Below, piece by piece: positions 31,224 through 38,008 of a DNA stretch of 49,659 nt (the first letter of the stretch is position 1; every line of letters starts with the position of its first letter). Origin of the DNA: 2-01-FULL-44-17 sp036517175 (GTDB lineage: Bacteria > Patescibacteriota > Minisyncoccia > 2-02-FULL-40-12 > IGHO2-01-FULL-4-A). The notes under the pieces were generated by a model. It was not told the DNA's origin. It searched no databases and saw only the letters and a program-made list of their open reading frames with translations. Made by a program: the position numbers and the translations under genes. The DNA is taken from assembly GCA_036517175.1 (NCBI GenBank), contig DATDXQ010000018.1, forward strand, positions 1 through 49,659, written 5' to 3'.

Positions 31224-31673
31224 GTGATTAGTAACAAAGTCACACTTCTGGCGTTAACCGCTCTCGTCATATATGGCTTAACTAATGTCATATTTGAAAA
31301 GAAGTTGTCGAATTACAATATTTATGCCGTACAGGCATACAGCTACGCCGTCATGCTTGTACTTACGTCAATTGGATGGATCTTCGCAAAGAGGTTAGGA
31401 CAAGATCTCCCCTCTCCATCCGGATCAATTATTCTTTTGTCTATCGGCTTAGGAATCTTGTTTTTTTTAGCTGATACTTTTTATCTGGGTGCATACAACA
31501 AGAACTATGGCGGTGGAAATGTTTTTGCAGTAACTACGATCGTTGTCATGTTCCCAGTTTTGGCAGGAATTATAAAAAATATCTGGGACGGTGGCAGGCC
31601 AAACAAGTGGCAAGTGGTCAGTTACATATTTGCCGCTGTCGCCACATTGGCCGCGGCAAAAGGCAACAAATAA
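31224..31673 (+). CDS. EamA/DMT-like half-size membrane protein
   Basis: A 149-residue protein with five hydrophobic segments (about 5-22, 33-53, 66-88, 97-116 and 127-145) and the repeat character of one EamA domain (half of a drug/metabolite transporter). Half-size members work as dimers. No substrate can be proposed. It begins with GTG at 31224, 60 bases after topA, and ends at an imperfect terminator (about 31688-31711) before tRNA-Ser. Confidence 0.65.
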   Translation: MISNKVTLLALTALVIYGLTNVIFEKKLSNYNIYAVQAYSYAVMLVLTSIGWIFAKRLGQDLPSPSGSIILLSIGLGILFFLADTFYLGAYNKNYGGGNVFAVTTIVVMFPVLAGIIKNIWDGGRPNKWQVVSYIFAAVATLAAAKGNK

Positions 31674-31687
31674 AACAATTAGCTCAA

Positions 31688-31713
31688 GGTGGCCCAGGGT
31701 CACTTTTTTATTT
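31688..31713 (+). terminator. Imperfect terminator after the EamA-like gene
   Basis: GTGGCC...GGGTCAC forms a stem with one wobble pair, followed by TTTTTTATTT. Confidence 0.5.
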
Positions 31714-31753
31714 GTAAAAATGCAGAATTTAGTTTAGATTTAGTGTTATATTT

Positions 31754-31838
31754 GGAGGGTTCGCCTAACGGTATGGCAGCAGTTTGCTAAACTGCGACCT
31801 CGAAAGGGGTCCTACAGGTTCGATTCCTGTACCCTCCG
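31754..31838 (+). tRNA. tRNA-Ser (anticodon GCT)
   Basis: Class II tRNA with a long variable arm: acceptor GGAGGGT/ACCCTCC, discriminator G, anticodon arm GCAGT-TTGCTAA-ACTGC giving GCT (reads AGC/AGU), T arm ACAGG-TTCGATT-CCTGT. The encoded trailer is CAG, not CCA. A strong terminator follows at 31890. Confidence 0.95.
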
Positions 31839-31889
31839 CAGTCAACATTTCTTATCGAGGGACCGTGATACCTTGAAAAGGATGCAAAA

Positions 31890-31920
31890 GCAAAAACCGG
31901 GCAAATGGCCCGGTTTTTGC
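31890..31920 (+). terminator. Terminator after tRNA-Ser(GCT)
   Basis: GCAAAAACCGGGC (31890-31902) and GCCCGGTTTTTGC (31908-31920) form a 13-bp perfect stem with a T run inside the right arm. Confidence 0.85.
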
Positions 31921-31923
31921 TTG

Positions 31924-31951
31924 TTGACATTTGTGGACAGAGGCGTATACT
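31924..31951 (+). promoter_or_regulatory. Consensus promoter of the lexA-like gene
   Basis: TTGACA (31924-31929), a 16-base spacer, then TATACT (31946-31951). The start codon at 31960 is about where transcription should begin, so the message would be leaderless or nearly so. Confidence 0.75.
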
Positions 31952-31959
31952 GGAACTAT

Positions 31960-32577
31960 ATGAATAAAACTGAAAAAAAGGATTTACAAGGCTATGCCTA
32001 TATTAGGAACCAGATTGTTCATTCTGGTGTCACCCCCTCCCTAAGGGATATCGGGCGAGTAGTTGGCTATAGCTCACCGCGTTCAGCACAGCTTATGCTT
32101 GAACGACTAAAGAAGCTTCACCTTATCTCGTATTCTGAAGGGGTATATATGCTATCTAAACATAATAATGGTCCATCAACAGAAAAGACGGTTGATGTGC
32201 CATTGGTGGGATCTGTAGCCTGTGGCATGCCATCTTTAGCTGAACAGGGCCCGGAAACCTTGGTTCGTGTCTCTACTAAGATTGCCAGGCCGGGTGCGGT
32301 TTACTTCTTACTTCGTGCAACTGGTACTTCTATGAACAAATCGGGAATTAAAAACGGTGATTTACTTCTGATACGTCAGCAGTCGACTGCTGACGAAGGT
32401 GAGAGAGTTGTAGCATTAATCGATGATGACGCTACGGTTAAGCATCTTTATCATGAAAAAGGAGTCATAATTCTAAAGCCAAACTCTACGGACAAATCTC
32501 ATAAGCCGATTGTCCTATCTGATGATTTTATAATTCAAGGAGTTGTGGCTGCCATATTACCTAAATCTATCTTATGA
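31960..32577 (+). CDS. lexA: LexA-like S24-family self-cleaving repressor
   Basis: About 205 residues. The N-terminal winged helix has TPSLRDIGRVVGYSSPRSAQLMLERL (recognition helix about 31-52), as in LexA. The C-terminal S24 domain has the cleavage region VGSVACGMP, with Cys-Gly instead of LexA's Ala-Gly; the nucleophile Ser in RATGTSMNKSGI; and the general-base Lys in DDATVKHLY. LexA represses DNA-damage genes and cuts itself when RecA filaments form. The in-frame ATG at 31873 is upstream of the promoter and inside the tRNA-Ser trailer, so 31960 is chosen. Another S24 repressor type remains possible. Confidence 0.9.
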   Translation: MNKTEKKDLQGYAYIRNQIVHSGVTPSLRDIGRVVGYSSPRSAQLMLERLKKLHLISYSEGVYMLSKHNNGPSTEKTVDVPLVGSVACGMPSLAEQGPETLVRVSTKIARPGAVYFLLRATGTSMNKSGIKNGDLLLIRQQSTADEGERVVALIDDDATVKHLYHEKGVIILKPNSTDKSHKPIVLSDDFIIQGVVAAILPKSIL

Positions 32578-32613
32578 AAAAATCGGGCATCTATTTACAT
32601 GGTTTGAAAATCA

Positions 32614-32646
32614 AGAAAAACCACCTATGGTTAGGTGGCTTTTCTG
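32614..32646 (+). terminator. Terminator after lexA
   Basis: CCACCT (32621-32626) pairs with AGGTGG (32633-32638), followed by CTTTTCT. Confidence 0.7.
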
Positions 32647-32765
32647 GGCGTTCATATCTGGGAAGGGGCAGCCTTCCCGACGTGCCCTGATCGATTTCCT
32701 TGAGAAAGAAGTGGTCTGCTAAGATATTCGAACTATCTAAATACAGCTTATCACGACTGACGCCC
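32646..32765 (+). ncRNA. Candidate structured RNA
   Basis: A roughly 120-base segment without an ORF is closed by GGGCGT (32646-32651) and ACGCCC (32760-32765). Inside are GGGAAGG/CCTTCCC (32660-32678) and AGATA/TATCT (32722-32738). It does not match the signal-recognition-particle RNA core, RNase P or tmRNA as far as I can see. The lexA terminator just before it argues for an independent unit, but no promoter is evident. Confidence 0.35.
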
Positions 32766-32795
32766 TACAACAAGCAGCACTAATAGATTATTACA

Positions 32796-32942
32796 ATGAG
32801 TAAAGAATCTAAAACTAGTCTCCGAGGTCGAGACGCTGAAACTGGCGAATTCACAACCGTGGAAGAAGCCAGACGGCATCCAAAAGACCACGTCGTAGAG
32901 CGGGTTCCTAAACCTGGATACGGCGATACGGACGACAAATAG
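32796..32942 (+). CDS. 48-residue GRDA-type small protein
   Basis: ATG at 32796 to TAG at 32942. The sequence has LRGRDAETGEFTTVEEARR and then HVVERVPKPG, resembling widespread short bacterial proteins of pattern GRDAxTGxFxxxxEAxxRPxxTVVExV. Their function is not established to my knowledge. It is hydrophilic, with no membrane segment. It is followed by a hairpin at 32963-33006. The recognisable pattern makes it more credible than its length suggests. Confidence 0.6.
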   Translation: MSKESKTSLRGRDAETGEFTTVEEARRHPKDHVVERVPKPGYGDTDDK

Positions 32943-32962
32943 TAACCTCTGACTGAAGAGAA

Positions 32963-33006
32963 AGCATGTAGCTGTCCTTACGGGAAGGAAAGTATAGCTA
33001 CATGCT
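32963..33006 (+). terminator. Two-tier hairpin after the 48-residue gene
   Basis: AGCATGTAGCT (32963-32973) and AGCTACATGCT (32996-33006) form an 11-bp stem; inside, TCCTT/AAGGA forms a second stem. A loose T-rich tract (CTATTTTTAT) follows a few bases later. Confidence 0.55.
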
Positions 33007-33110
33007 AGTATCTATTTTTATATCATCAACGGATAACTTTTTTAGGCTTATAGCTATTTTGTTTGGGTTGTTAGTGAAAAAAGCCCATAAATAAAGGAAA
33101 ATTGACGATA

Positions 33111-33224
33111 AATAGTCATTGTTTGGTTTCTGTTATATTATCAACTTGACGTTTATTGGCCATTTGATATCCTAAAATAGGATAAGTTAATTTTAAGTAT
33201 AATAACAACCAAACAATCACTATT
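33111..33224 (+). promoter_or_regulatory. Inverted sites, operator palindrome and promoter of the wHTH/PLD operon
   Basis: TATAAT (33198-33203) is the likely -10. A perfect palindrome TATCCTA-AAA-TAGGATA (33168-33184) covers the -35 position, so a repressor could bind there. Flanking both are inverted 18-base sites, AATAGTCATTGTTTGGTT (33111-33128) and AACCAAACAATCACTATT (33207-33224), with one mismatch; the second ends directly at the ATG. The upstream 33007-33110 holds nothing else I recognise. Confidence 0.6.
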
Positions 33225-33902
33225 ATGGCATTACAGGATTTAATAATAAATAACGATAAAATTTCAACTGACTTAGTGGAGAGTCTCCTAAAGGGCCGCG
33301 TTGAACTAATTCAAGAAGGGAAAAGGGTTAATCTTACCAAAGAAGGTATGCGACTTTCTAATAAAGCCCGGATCCTTTTACTTCTTGCTGGCGGTAAGGC
33401 CTGGGAACTTCTGGATACCGAGGCTTGGGCTTCTACCCCTGGCGATATGCAGGAACTATTGGGCATTCAGGGCAATACGTTACGGCCGATATTAAGAGGG
33501 CTTGCAGATAGTTTTTTGGTGAGAAGTGAGAAAGGAAAGTATAGTATCTTATCCAAGGGCATTTATGAGCTTGAGGGAATATTGGAAGGTAACGATGAAA
33601 AGAATGAAGATACGGCTGAGAATGTTTTAAACTCCAAAAAGCAAGCCTCTCCTAGGAAAACAAATACCGGCCCCTCTAAGTCTAAGGTAATAGAAGAATT
33701 AATAAGCGAAGGTTATTTTGCCGATTATCGAGAGCTGAGCGAAATTCAAAGTGAGCTTGGTCGTAGGGGTTTATCTACTAAGCTTACCAGCTTGCCACCT
33801 TATATTTTACCCCTGGTTAGGAACAAAACTCTTACCCGTGAATATAGGGATAGGGTAAAAGGCAAGGGCAAAGTTTGGGTTTATAAACTTTTAAAGAAGT
33901 AA
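33225..33902 (+). CDS. Winged-helix-like protein, first gene of the wHTH/PLD operon
   Basis: A 225-residue soluble protein. The N-terminal half (about 1-115) is helical with a wHTH-like look (QELLGIQGNTLRPILRGLADSFLVR). A basic linker (about 125-150) leads to a C-terminal domain with VIEELISEGYFADYRELSEI, then ILPLVRNKTLTREYRD and KVWVYKLL. That is the layout of a small winged helix (helix, recognition helix, beta wing) also seen in the next protein. Binding DNA is inferred. The next gene starts 2 bases after its stop. It may autoregulate through the palindrome in its promoter. Confidence 0.6.
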   Translation: MALQDLIINNDKISTDLVESLLKGRVELIQEGKRVNLTKEGMRLSNKARILLLLAGGKAWELLDTEAWASTPGDMQELLGIQGNTLRPILRGLADSFLVRSEKGKYSILSKGIYELEGILEGNDEKNEDTAENVLNSKKQASPRKTNTGPSKSKVIEELISEGYFADYRELSEIQSELGRRGLSTKLTSLPPYILPLVRNKTLTREYRDRVKGKGKVWVYKLLKK

Positions 33903-33904
33903 CT

Positions 33905-34279
33905 ATGGACGATATTCAGCTTAAAAAACTTCTTGAGCAGCTCGAAGATCACGATAAAAGAATCCGTGTTCTTGAGGGTAGCAAAGTCGCGGAGCTGGTA
34001 AAAGGCATCGTTGGTAGTGACAGAAAAATACCAAGAGAACGGACTGCGGCCGAGGATTTATTTGTCCCCGTAAACAAGCTTAGTCAGGATGGTTTTTTCA
34101 AAGCAGCAAAGATTGATCTTGATGTTGTAGCTGAGTTGCAAAGAAAATTATTAACTCGAAAAAAACCGCTTCGGGCAAGCGTTGTAAATGTGTTAAGAAA
34201 AATGGTTCGCAGGGGTATTTTAGAAAGAGTAGAGTTCATAAAAGATAAGAAAACCCTGATAGCCTATAAGAATCTCTAA
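33905..34279 (+). CDS. Coiled-coil plus winged-helix protein, second gene of the operon
   Basis: A 124-residue protein. A short N-terminal coiled coil (LLEQLEDHDKRIRVLEGSKV) is followed by a C-terminal winged-helix-like domain, KLSQDGFFKAAKIDLDVVAE then VVNVLRKMVRRGILERVEF and KTLIAYKNL. It has the same GYF/GFF-helix-RxGxLxR-Tyr pattern as the end of the preceding protein. No family name can be given. The small gaps on each side (2 and 4 bases) imply one message. Confidence 0.6.
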   Translation: MDDIQLKKLLEQLEDHDKRIRVLEGSKVAELVKGIVGSDRKIPRERTAAEDLFVPVNKLSQDGFFKAAKIDLDVVAELQRKLLTRKKPLRASVVNVLRKMVRRGILERVEFIKDKKTLIAYKNL

Positions 34280-34283
34280 ATAA

Positions 34284-34991
34284 ATGAATCTGCCACAGAA
34301 TATAAAAACCTTTTTAAAACAGCTCCCTCTTAAGAACATGACTGGGGAAAAAGTTTTTGTAGCGGTGGTTTTCTTCCTTGCTACTGGCCAAAAGAAGGCA
34401 AGGATTAATATAAAAGATGTTCAAAAAAATTGGAGCAAGACCTTGACTGGAAAAGCTTATAATTCTGGGTTTGCACATCGTGCTCAAGGCCATGTGGATT
34501 CCTGCGCAAAAGGGAAAATCTGTTTAACAGATGAAGGAATTGAATATATAGAATCCCTGATTCAGCCAGGAGTGTCCTCTAAAACCGGCCTTCTTATATT
34601 TAAGAAAGGTAATGCCTATTCATTCGATAAATTTTTACAGGGTATTTTAAAGAAGGCAACAAAAAACGTAGATATTGCAGATACGTGGGTAGCGGGAAAT
34701 ATCTTCGGCAGCCTTTTAGACGAAGTCTCCAAGACTGTGCCAATCAGATTTCTTTATAGCAATGACGCTGGAGGGTTCGTTTCAAAATCCGATAAATTTG
34801 CCAGAGAATATAATTTTGAGAAAAAAGAAAGCAAGCGATTTCACGACCGATTTCTTTTAGTAGATGGGAGGGGTTACATTATCGGTCCCTCCCTGAAAGA
34901 TGCCGCTGACAAAAAACCGGCTACGGTGGTTGTGCTTGGCGACACCGACTCTATAAAGTTGGCTGATCTTTTTTTAGATCTGTGGATCTAG
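34284..34991 (+). CDS. wHTH plus phospholipase-D-like protein, third gene of the operon
   Basis: A 235-residue protein. The N-terminal ~95 residues look like a helical DNA-binding domain (INIKDVQKNWSKTLTGKAYN, then GKICLTDEGIEYIESL). The C-terminal ~130 residues resemble a phospholipase-D/HKD-type domain: RFHDRFLLVDGRGYIIGPSLKDA contains H-D-R-F-L-x-V-D-G...G-x-S-L-K-D, a variant of the HxK(x4)D signature with Arg in place of Lys. A single HKD-like motif implies dimerisation if catalytic. PLD-fold proteins include nucleases of several defence systems. The role is inferred. Confidence 0.65.
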   Translation: MNLPQNIKTFLKQLPLKNMTGEKVFVAVVFFLATGQKKARINIKDVQKNWSKTLTGKAYNSGFAHRAQGHVDSCAKGKICLTDEGIEYIESLIQPGVSSKTGLLIFKKGNAYSFDKFLQGILKKATKNVDIADTWVAGNIFGSLLDEVSKTVPIRFLYSNDAGGFVSKSDKFAREYNFEKKESKRFHDRFLLVDGRGYIIGPSLKDAADKKPATVVVLGDTDSIKLADLFLDLWI

Positions 34992-35065
34992 TGTCTCATT
35001 TGTCTCATTTTGAACCTTACCTAGACACCTCAAACCATTCTCTGGAACGACCCCTCAGAAAGCCT

Positions 35066-35071
35066 TATAAT
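35066..35071 (+). promoter_or_regulatory. Possible -10 element upstream of the PAP2 gene
   Basis: TATAAT followed by GCTTG, 62 bases before the TTG start; no clear -35. Direct repeats TGTCTCATT TGTCTCATT lie just after the PLD gene (about 34992-35009); otherwise the 34992-35132 gap shows nothing. Confidence 0.35.
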
Positions 35072-35132
35072 GCTTGTACACGGTTGGTTCTAGACCGAGG
35101 AACACCGCCAGTTGGGATTAACATAATTCAGC

Positions 35133-35663
35133 TTGCACGAAATAGACATCAAAATCTTCTACGCCATCAATCATCTGCCACACAATGCGGCAACTGATTT
35201 TTTATTTAAAATATTCGACTACACCACAACACTGGGAATCGGCTGGATTGTTCTTTTTATAATTTTATTCGCAACAATAAAAAAACAGCGCAAAAATCTT
35301 CTCATAATTTCTGGAACAGTGCTGACAACTTGGGTAGTCGAACTTATAATCAAGGTGCTAGTACAGCGTCCAAGACCTTCAGCTATCCTGAATGATGTTA
35401 TTGTGGTTTCCAAATATTTCTTAGACTATTCTTTTCCATCAGGCCAAACTACGGTTGCGTTTGCCGCCGCCATAACTATCGCTATGGTTTATGGCAAAAA
35501 ATGGTTTGTCTATCTCGTCTTTATTTTTGCAGTCCTAGTCAGCTTTTCAAGAATATTTCTCGGTGCACACTACCTCACAGATGTGGTAGCAGGAATCATG
35601 GTGGGATCCGTTGTGCCTGTTCTGGTTTTTAAAATATTTAAATTAAAATCTGCACTAAGATGA
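35133..35663 (+). CDS. PAP2-family membrane phosphatase
   Basis: A 176-residue polytopic protein with the three PAP2/acid-phosphatase motifs: KVLVQRPRP (KxxxxxxRP), PSGQTT (the PSGH position, with Gln instead of His) and SRIFLGAHYLTDV (SRxxxxxHxxxD). Five or six transmembrane segments surround them. Relatives dephosphorylate undecaprenyl pyrophosphate or lipid phosphates at the outer face of the membrane. The Gln at the second motif is unusual and could affect catalysis. It starts with TTG and its stop overlaps the next start (ATGA), so the two are translationally coupled. Confidence 0.85.
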   Translation: MHEIDIKIFYAINHLPHNAATDFLFKIFDYTTTLGIGWIVLFIILFATIKKQRKNLLIISGTVLTTWVVELIIKVLVQRPRPSAILNDVIVVSKYFLDYSFPSGQTTVAFAAAITIAMVYGKKWFVYLVFIFAVLVSFSRIFLGAHYLTDVVAGIMVGSVVPVLVFKIFKLKSALR

Positions 35664-36193
35664 ATCTGAATCCAACACTACTGATCGTCTCCTCTCTGAT
35701 TATCGCCTCTATAATAGAGATTGTTACCATGTCTCTGCGTTTGGTATATCATTTAAAATCCAAAGAAGTGCAAAAACAGATAAATATTCCCCGCATTCAC
35801 CACGGTTACGTCGGGGCAATAGTGCTTTTGATTTATTATTTTTATCTTCACATAGGTTGGATAGCAATGATTGGTTGGGCACTACTTATCTCGGACGTAA
35901 TACATCACTCTATAACACTACCTGTATTCAAAAAACGCGGCTATGACATCAGTATGCGTAATCACAAGATAGCCCACACTTATTTCAAACATATTTTGGG
36001 ACCCATCCTTGTAGTCACCGGCCTTCTCGCACTTGTCACCCCTCTAACTCCTGGCTCTTGGCTTGTGTTCCCAGGATTCATTTTGATTCTTGGCAAAGAA
36101 AGATCTAACTTCTTGATTAAGAAAATCGTAGGCAAAAAACTTTATGAAAAATTTAGAAAAAGTCCGATCTCAGCCAAATTTAATCAGACATAA
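35660..36193 (+). CDS. Membrane protein, unknown
   Basis: A 177-residue protein with four or five hydrophobic segments (about 7-28, 52-72, 73-90 and 115-150). It has histidine-rich IPRIHHGY and DVIHHS, then LVTPLTPGSWLVFPGFILILG near the C-terminus, reminiscent of a PGSW-type conserved membrane motif. No family name. It overlaps the PAP2 gene by 4 bases, implying a shared role at the membrane. Confidence 0.65.
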   Translation: MNLNPTLLIVSSLIIASIIEIVTMSLRLVYHLKSKEVQKQINIPRIHHGYVGAIVLLIYYFYLHIGWIAMIGWALLISDVIHHSITLPVFKKRGYDISMRNHKIAHTYFKHILGPILVVTGLLALVTPLTPGSWLVFPGFILILGKERSNFLIKKIVGKKLYEKFRKSPISAKFNQT

Positions 36194-36236
36194 TACAAGT
36201 TTGATAAAATATCTGATCTGAACTATACTTTAGGGC

Positions 36237-36656
36237 ATGAATAGAGTAGTACATTTTGAAATACATGCAGTTGATCCGGAAAAACTAGGCAAGTTTTATG
36301 CTGATGTTTTTGGTTGGAAAATAGAGGAATGGAAATTCCCGGAAGGAGTTGAAATATCTCCTGAAAATCGATACTGGGGAGTTATGACTGCTGAAAAAGA
36401 TTCTAAAGATCCGGGCATCAATGGCGGTATCGTATTTAGGAAAGGAGCACTTCCAAAGGGCAACGAACCTGTAACATCTTTCGTTTGCACAATAGGTGTC
36501 TCTAGTGTAGATGAGTACCTCAAAAAAGTTGAGTCCGCCGGTGGGAGTGTTGCTCTACCAAAAATGCCAATCGCAGGCATGGCTTGGCTCGCCTACTGCA
36601 AAGACCCTGATGGAAACATATTTGGGATTTATGAAGATAATACGAGTGCTAAATAA
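36237..36656 (+). CDS. VOC-superfamily (glyoxalase/bleomycin-resistance-like) protein
   Basis: A 139-residue protein. The N-terminal VVHFEIHAVDPEKLGKFYADVFGW and the C-terminal KDPDGNIFGIYEDN are the typical beta-alpha-beta-beta-beta module boundaries of VOC proteins; a His and a terminal Glu could be metal ligands. The family includes glyoxalase I, dioxygenases and drug-binding proteins; the substrate cannot be told. It has a 43-base upstream gap and is followed 9 bases later by a small membrane gene. Confidence 0.88.
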   Translation: MNRVVHFEIHAVDPEKLGKFYADVFGWKIEEWKFPEGVEISPENRYWGVMTAEKDSKDPGINGGIVFRKGALPKGNEPVTSFVCTIGVSSVDEYLKKVESAGGSVALPKMPIAGMAWLAYCKDPDGNIFGIYEDNTSAK

Positions 36657-36665
36657 ATTTTAACC

Positions 36666-36968
36666 ATGACCAAAAATCCATTTATAAATGCGATAGCTGC
36701 AGCACTGTATATAGTAGCGATTGTTTTTTTGATGAATCATGTATCCACTCTGGGTGAGCCTGATAATAAAATATTTATACCTATTGCGGTTTTGTCGCTT
36801 TTTACTCTTTCGGCAGCTGTTATGGGTTACCTATTCTTATACCAACCAATACAGCTCTACTCATCTGGAGACAAAAAGGCATCTTTAGGTCTATTTCTTA
36901 AGACCTTGCTTGTGTTCGCAGTTTTAACCATAGCAGCAATCTTAATCCTGTTTTACAGGGCTGCCTAA
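36666..36968 (+). CDS. Small three-span membrane protein, unknown
   Basis: A 100-residue protein with transmembrane segments at about 8-24, 36-60 and 76-97. The pattern resembles uncharacterised short membrane proteins common in CPR genomes. It is probably co-transcribed with the VOC gene and ends 15 bases before tRNA-Ser(TGA). Confidence 0.6.
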   Translation: MTKNPFINAIAAALYIVAIVFLMNHVSTLGEPDNKIFIPIAVLSLFTLSAAVMGYLFLYQPIQLYSSGDKKASLGLFLKTLLVFAVLTIAAILILFYRAA

Positions 36969-36983
36969 AACTCTTAGCATGGC

Positions 36984-37070
36984 GGAGGCGTGGCCGAGTG
37001 GTTTATGGCACCGCTCTTGAAAAGCGGCCGGCGAAAGCCGTCGTAGGTTCGAATCCTACCGCCTCCGCCA
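36984..37070 (+). tRNA. tRNA-Ser (anticodon TGA), CCA encoded
   Basis: Class II tRNA: acceptor GGAGGCG/CGCCTCC, anticodon arm CCGCT-CTTGAAA-AGCGG giving TGA, a long variable arm, T arm GTAGG-TTCGAAT-CCTAC, discriminator G, then CCA in the DNA (37068-37070). The leader GCATGGC (36977-36983) is complementary to GCCATGC (37067-37073), so the acceptor helix could extend to 14 bp in the precursor and pair the CCA. Confidence 0.95.
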
Positions 37071-37160
37071 TGCCCGGAGCAGGCTCACAAAATACAATCT
37101 CCAATTGAAAAATAAATGAATTAGAAATTTCAATGGAAAAACTGCTAAAATAATTAGAAC

Positions 37161-37985
37161 ATGAATATCATTCGAAAATATGTTCCAGGGGATAAACCAG
37201 AAGATACCGTTGGTATATGTAAATACTTTAACGGTCATGGTGTTAAGTGTAGTATTTCATTTTTACCAGTAGAAAAACATGCTCTTGAAAAAATTCACTC
37301 GGACACAGAAGAATATTATCGTTTGCTAGAAATAATTGAGAAAGAAAAACTAGATGCTGACATAACAATAAAATTGAATCAATTTGGTATCTATGGCAGT
37401 AGGCAACTGGCCAAAGAAACAGCCACTCAAATTGTTAATTGTGCACATGATTTGAAAAATTTCGTGTGGATCGACATGGAGGCAAAAGAAACTGTAGATG
37501 ACACCATCCTGGTTTTTAAAGAGATACATGAAAAATATCCAAATACCGGTTTGTGTCTTCAGGCTTACCTAAAAAGAACCGAGGAAGATATGAAAAAAAT
37601 ATTAAGGGATAGGATACCGCTGAGATTTGTTAAGGGCTATTATAATAATTCTGAATTTAATAAATGGAGCTATGTAACTAATAATTATGCTCATTTAATG
37701 GAATATGTATTACTTCATAGCAATAAGCCAGCCATCGCCACCCACGACTTAAAGCTGGTAGATACGGCAAAAAAAATAATAAGGGAGCACAATTTAAAAT
37801 CAGCGGAGTTACAGTTTTTCAACGGAGTTAGAAATGATCTTGCCATAAAGTCCGCAAAGGAAGGATTCAATGTCAGAGTCTATATTCCATTTGGGAACAT
37901 CACTCGTTATTTTATAGATTCTTTTCCCACTCTTGATAAATACAGATATATTCAAAGAGCTTTGGGTTTTAAAAAAATAATTTAG
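37161..37985 (+). CDS. Proline dehydrogenase family protein
   Basis: A 274-residue TIM barrel of the PRODH/PutA catalytic-domain family, FAD-dependent oxidation of proline to pyrroline-5-carboxylate. Family blocks: FVWIDMEAKETVDDTI, GLCLQAYLKRTEEDM, LRFVKGYYNN (VKGxY), IATHD, ELQFFNGVRND and VRVYIPFG. Size matches stand-alone PRODH. No P5C dehydrogenase is nearby. It starts with ATG at 37161, about 90 bases after tRNA-Ser. Confidence 0.88.
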   Translation: MNIIRKYVPGDKPEDTVGICKYFNGHGVKCSISFLPVEKHALEKIHSDTEEYYRLLEIIEKEKLDADITIKLNQFGIYGSRQLAKETATQIVNCAHDLKNFVWIDMEAKETVDDTILVFKEIHEKYPNTGLCLQAYLKRTEEDMKKILRDRIPLRFVKGYYNNSEFNKWSYVTNNYAHLMEYVLLHSNKPAIATHDLKLVDTAKKIIREHNLKSAELQFFNGVRNDLAIKSAKEGFNVRVYIPFGNITRYFIDSFPTLDKYRYIQRALGFKKII

Positions 37986-38008
37986 GGAAAAATGCCACTA
38001 AAGAAAAG

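Noticed and set aside
31873..31959. N-terminal extension of the lexA-like protein from an upstream ATG
   Set aside because: The extension would be encoded by the tRNA-Ser trailer and its terminator, and lies upstream of the TTGACA/TATACT promoter.
32646..32765. Signal recognition particle RNA, RNase P RNA or tmRNA
   Set aside because: The hallmark cores (GGAAGCAGCC-type SRP loop, RNase P GAGGAAAGUC, tmRNA ends) are not present; kept only as an unnamed candidate RNA.
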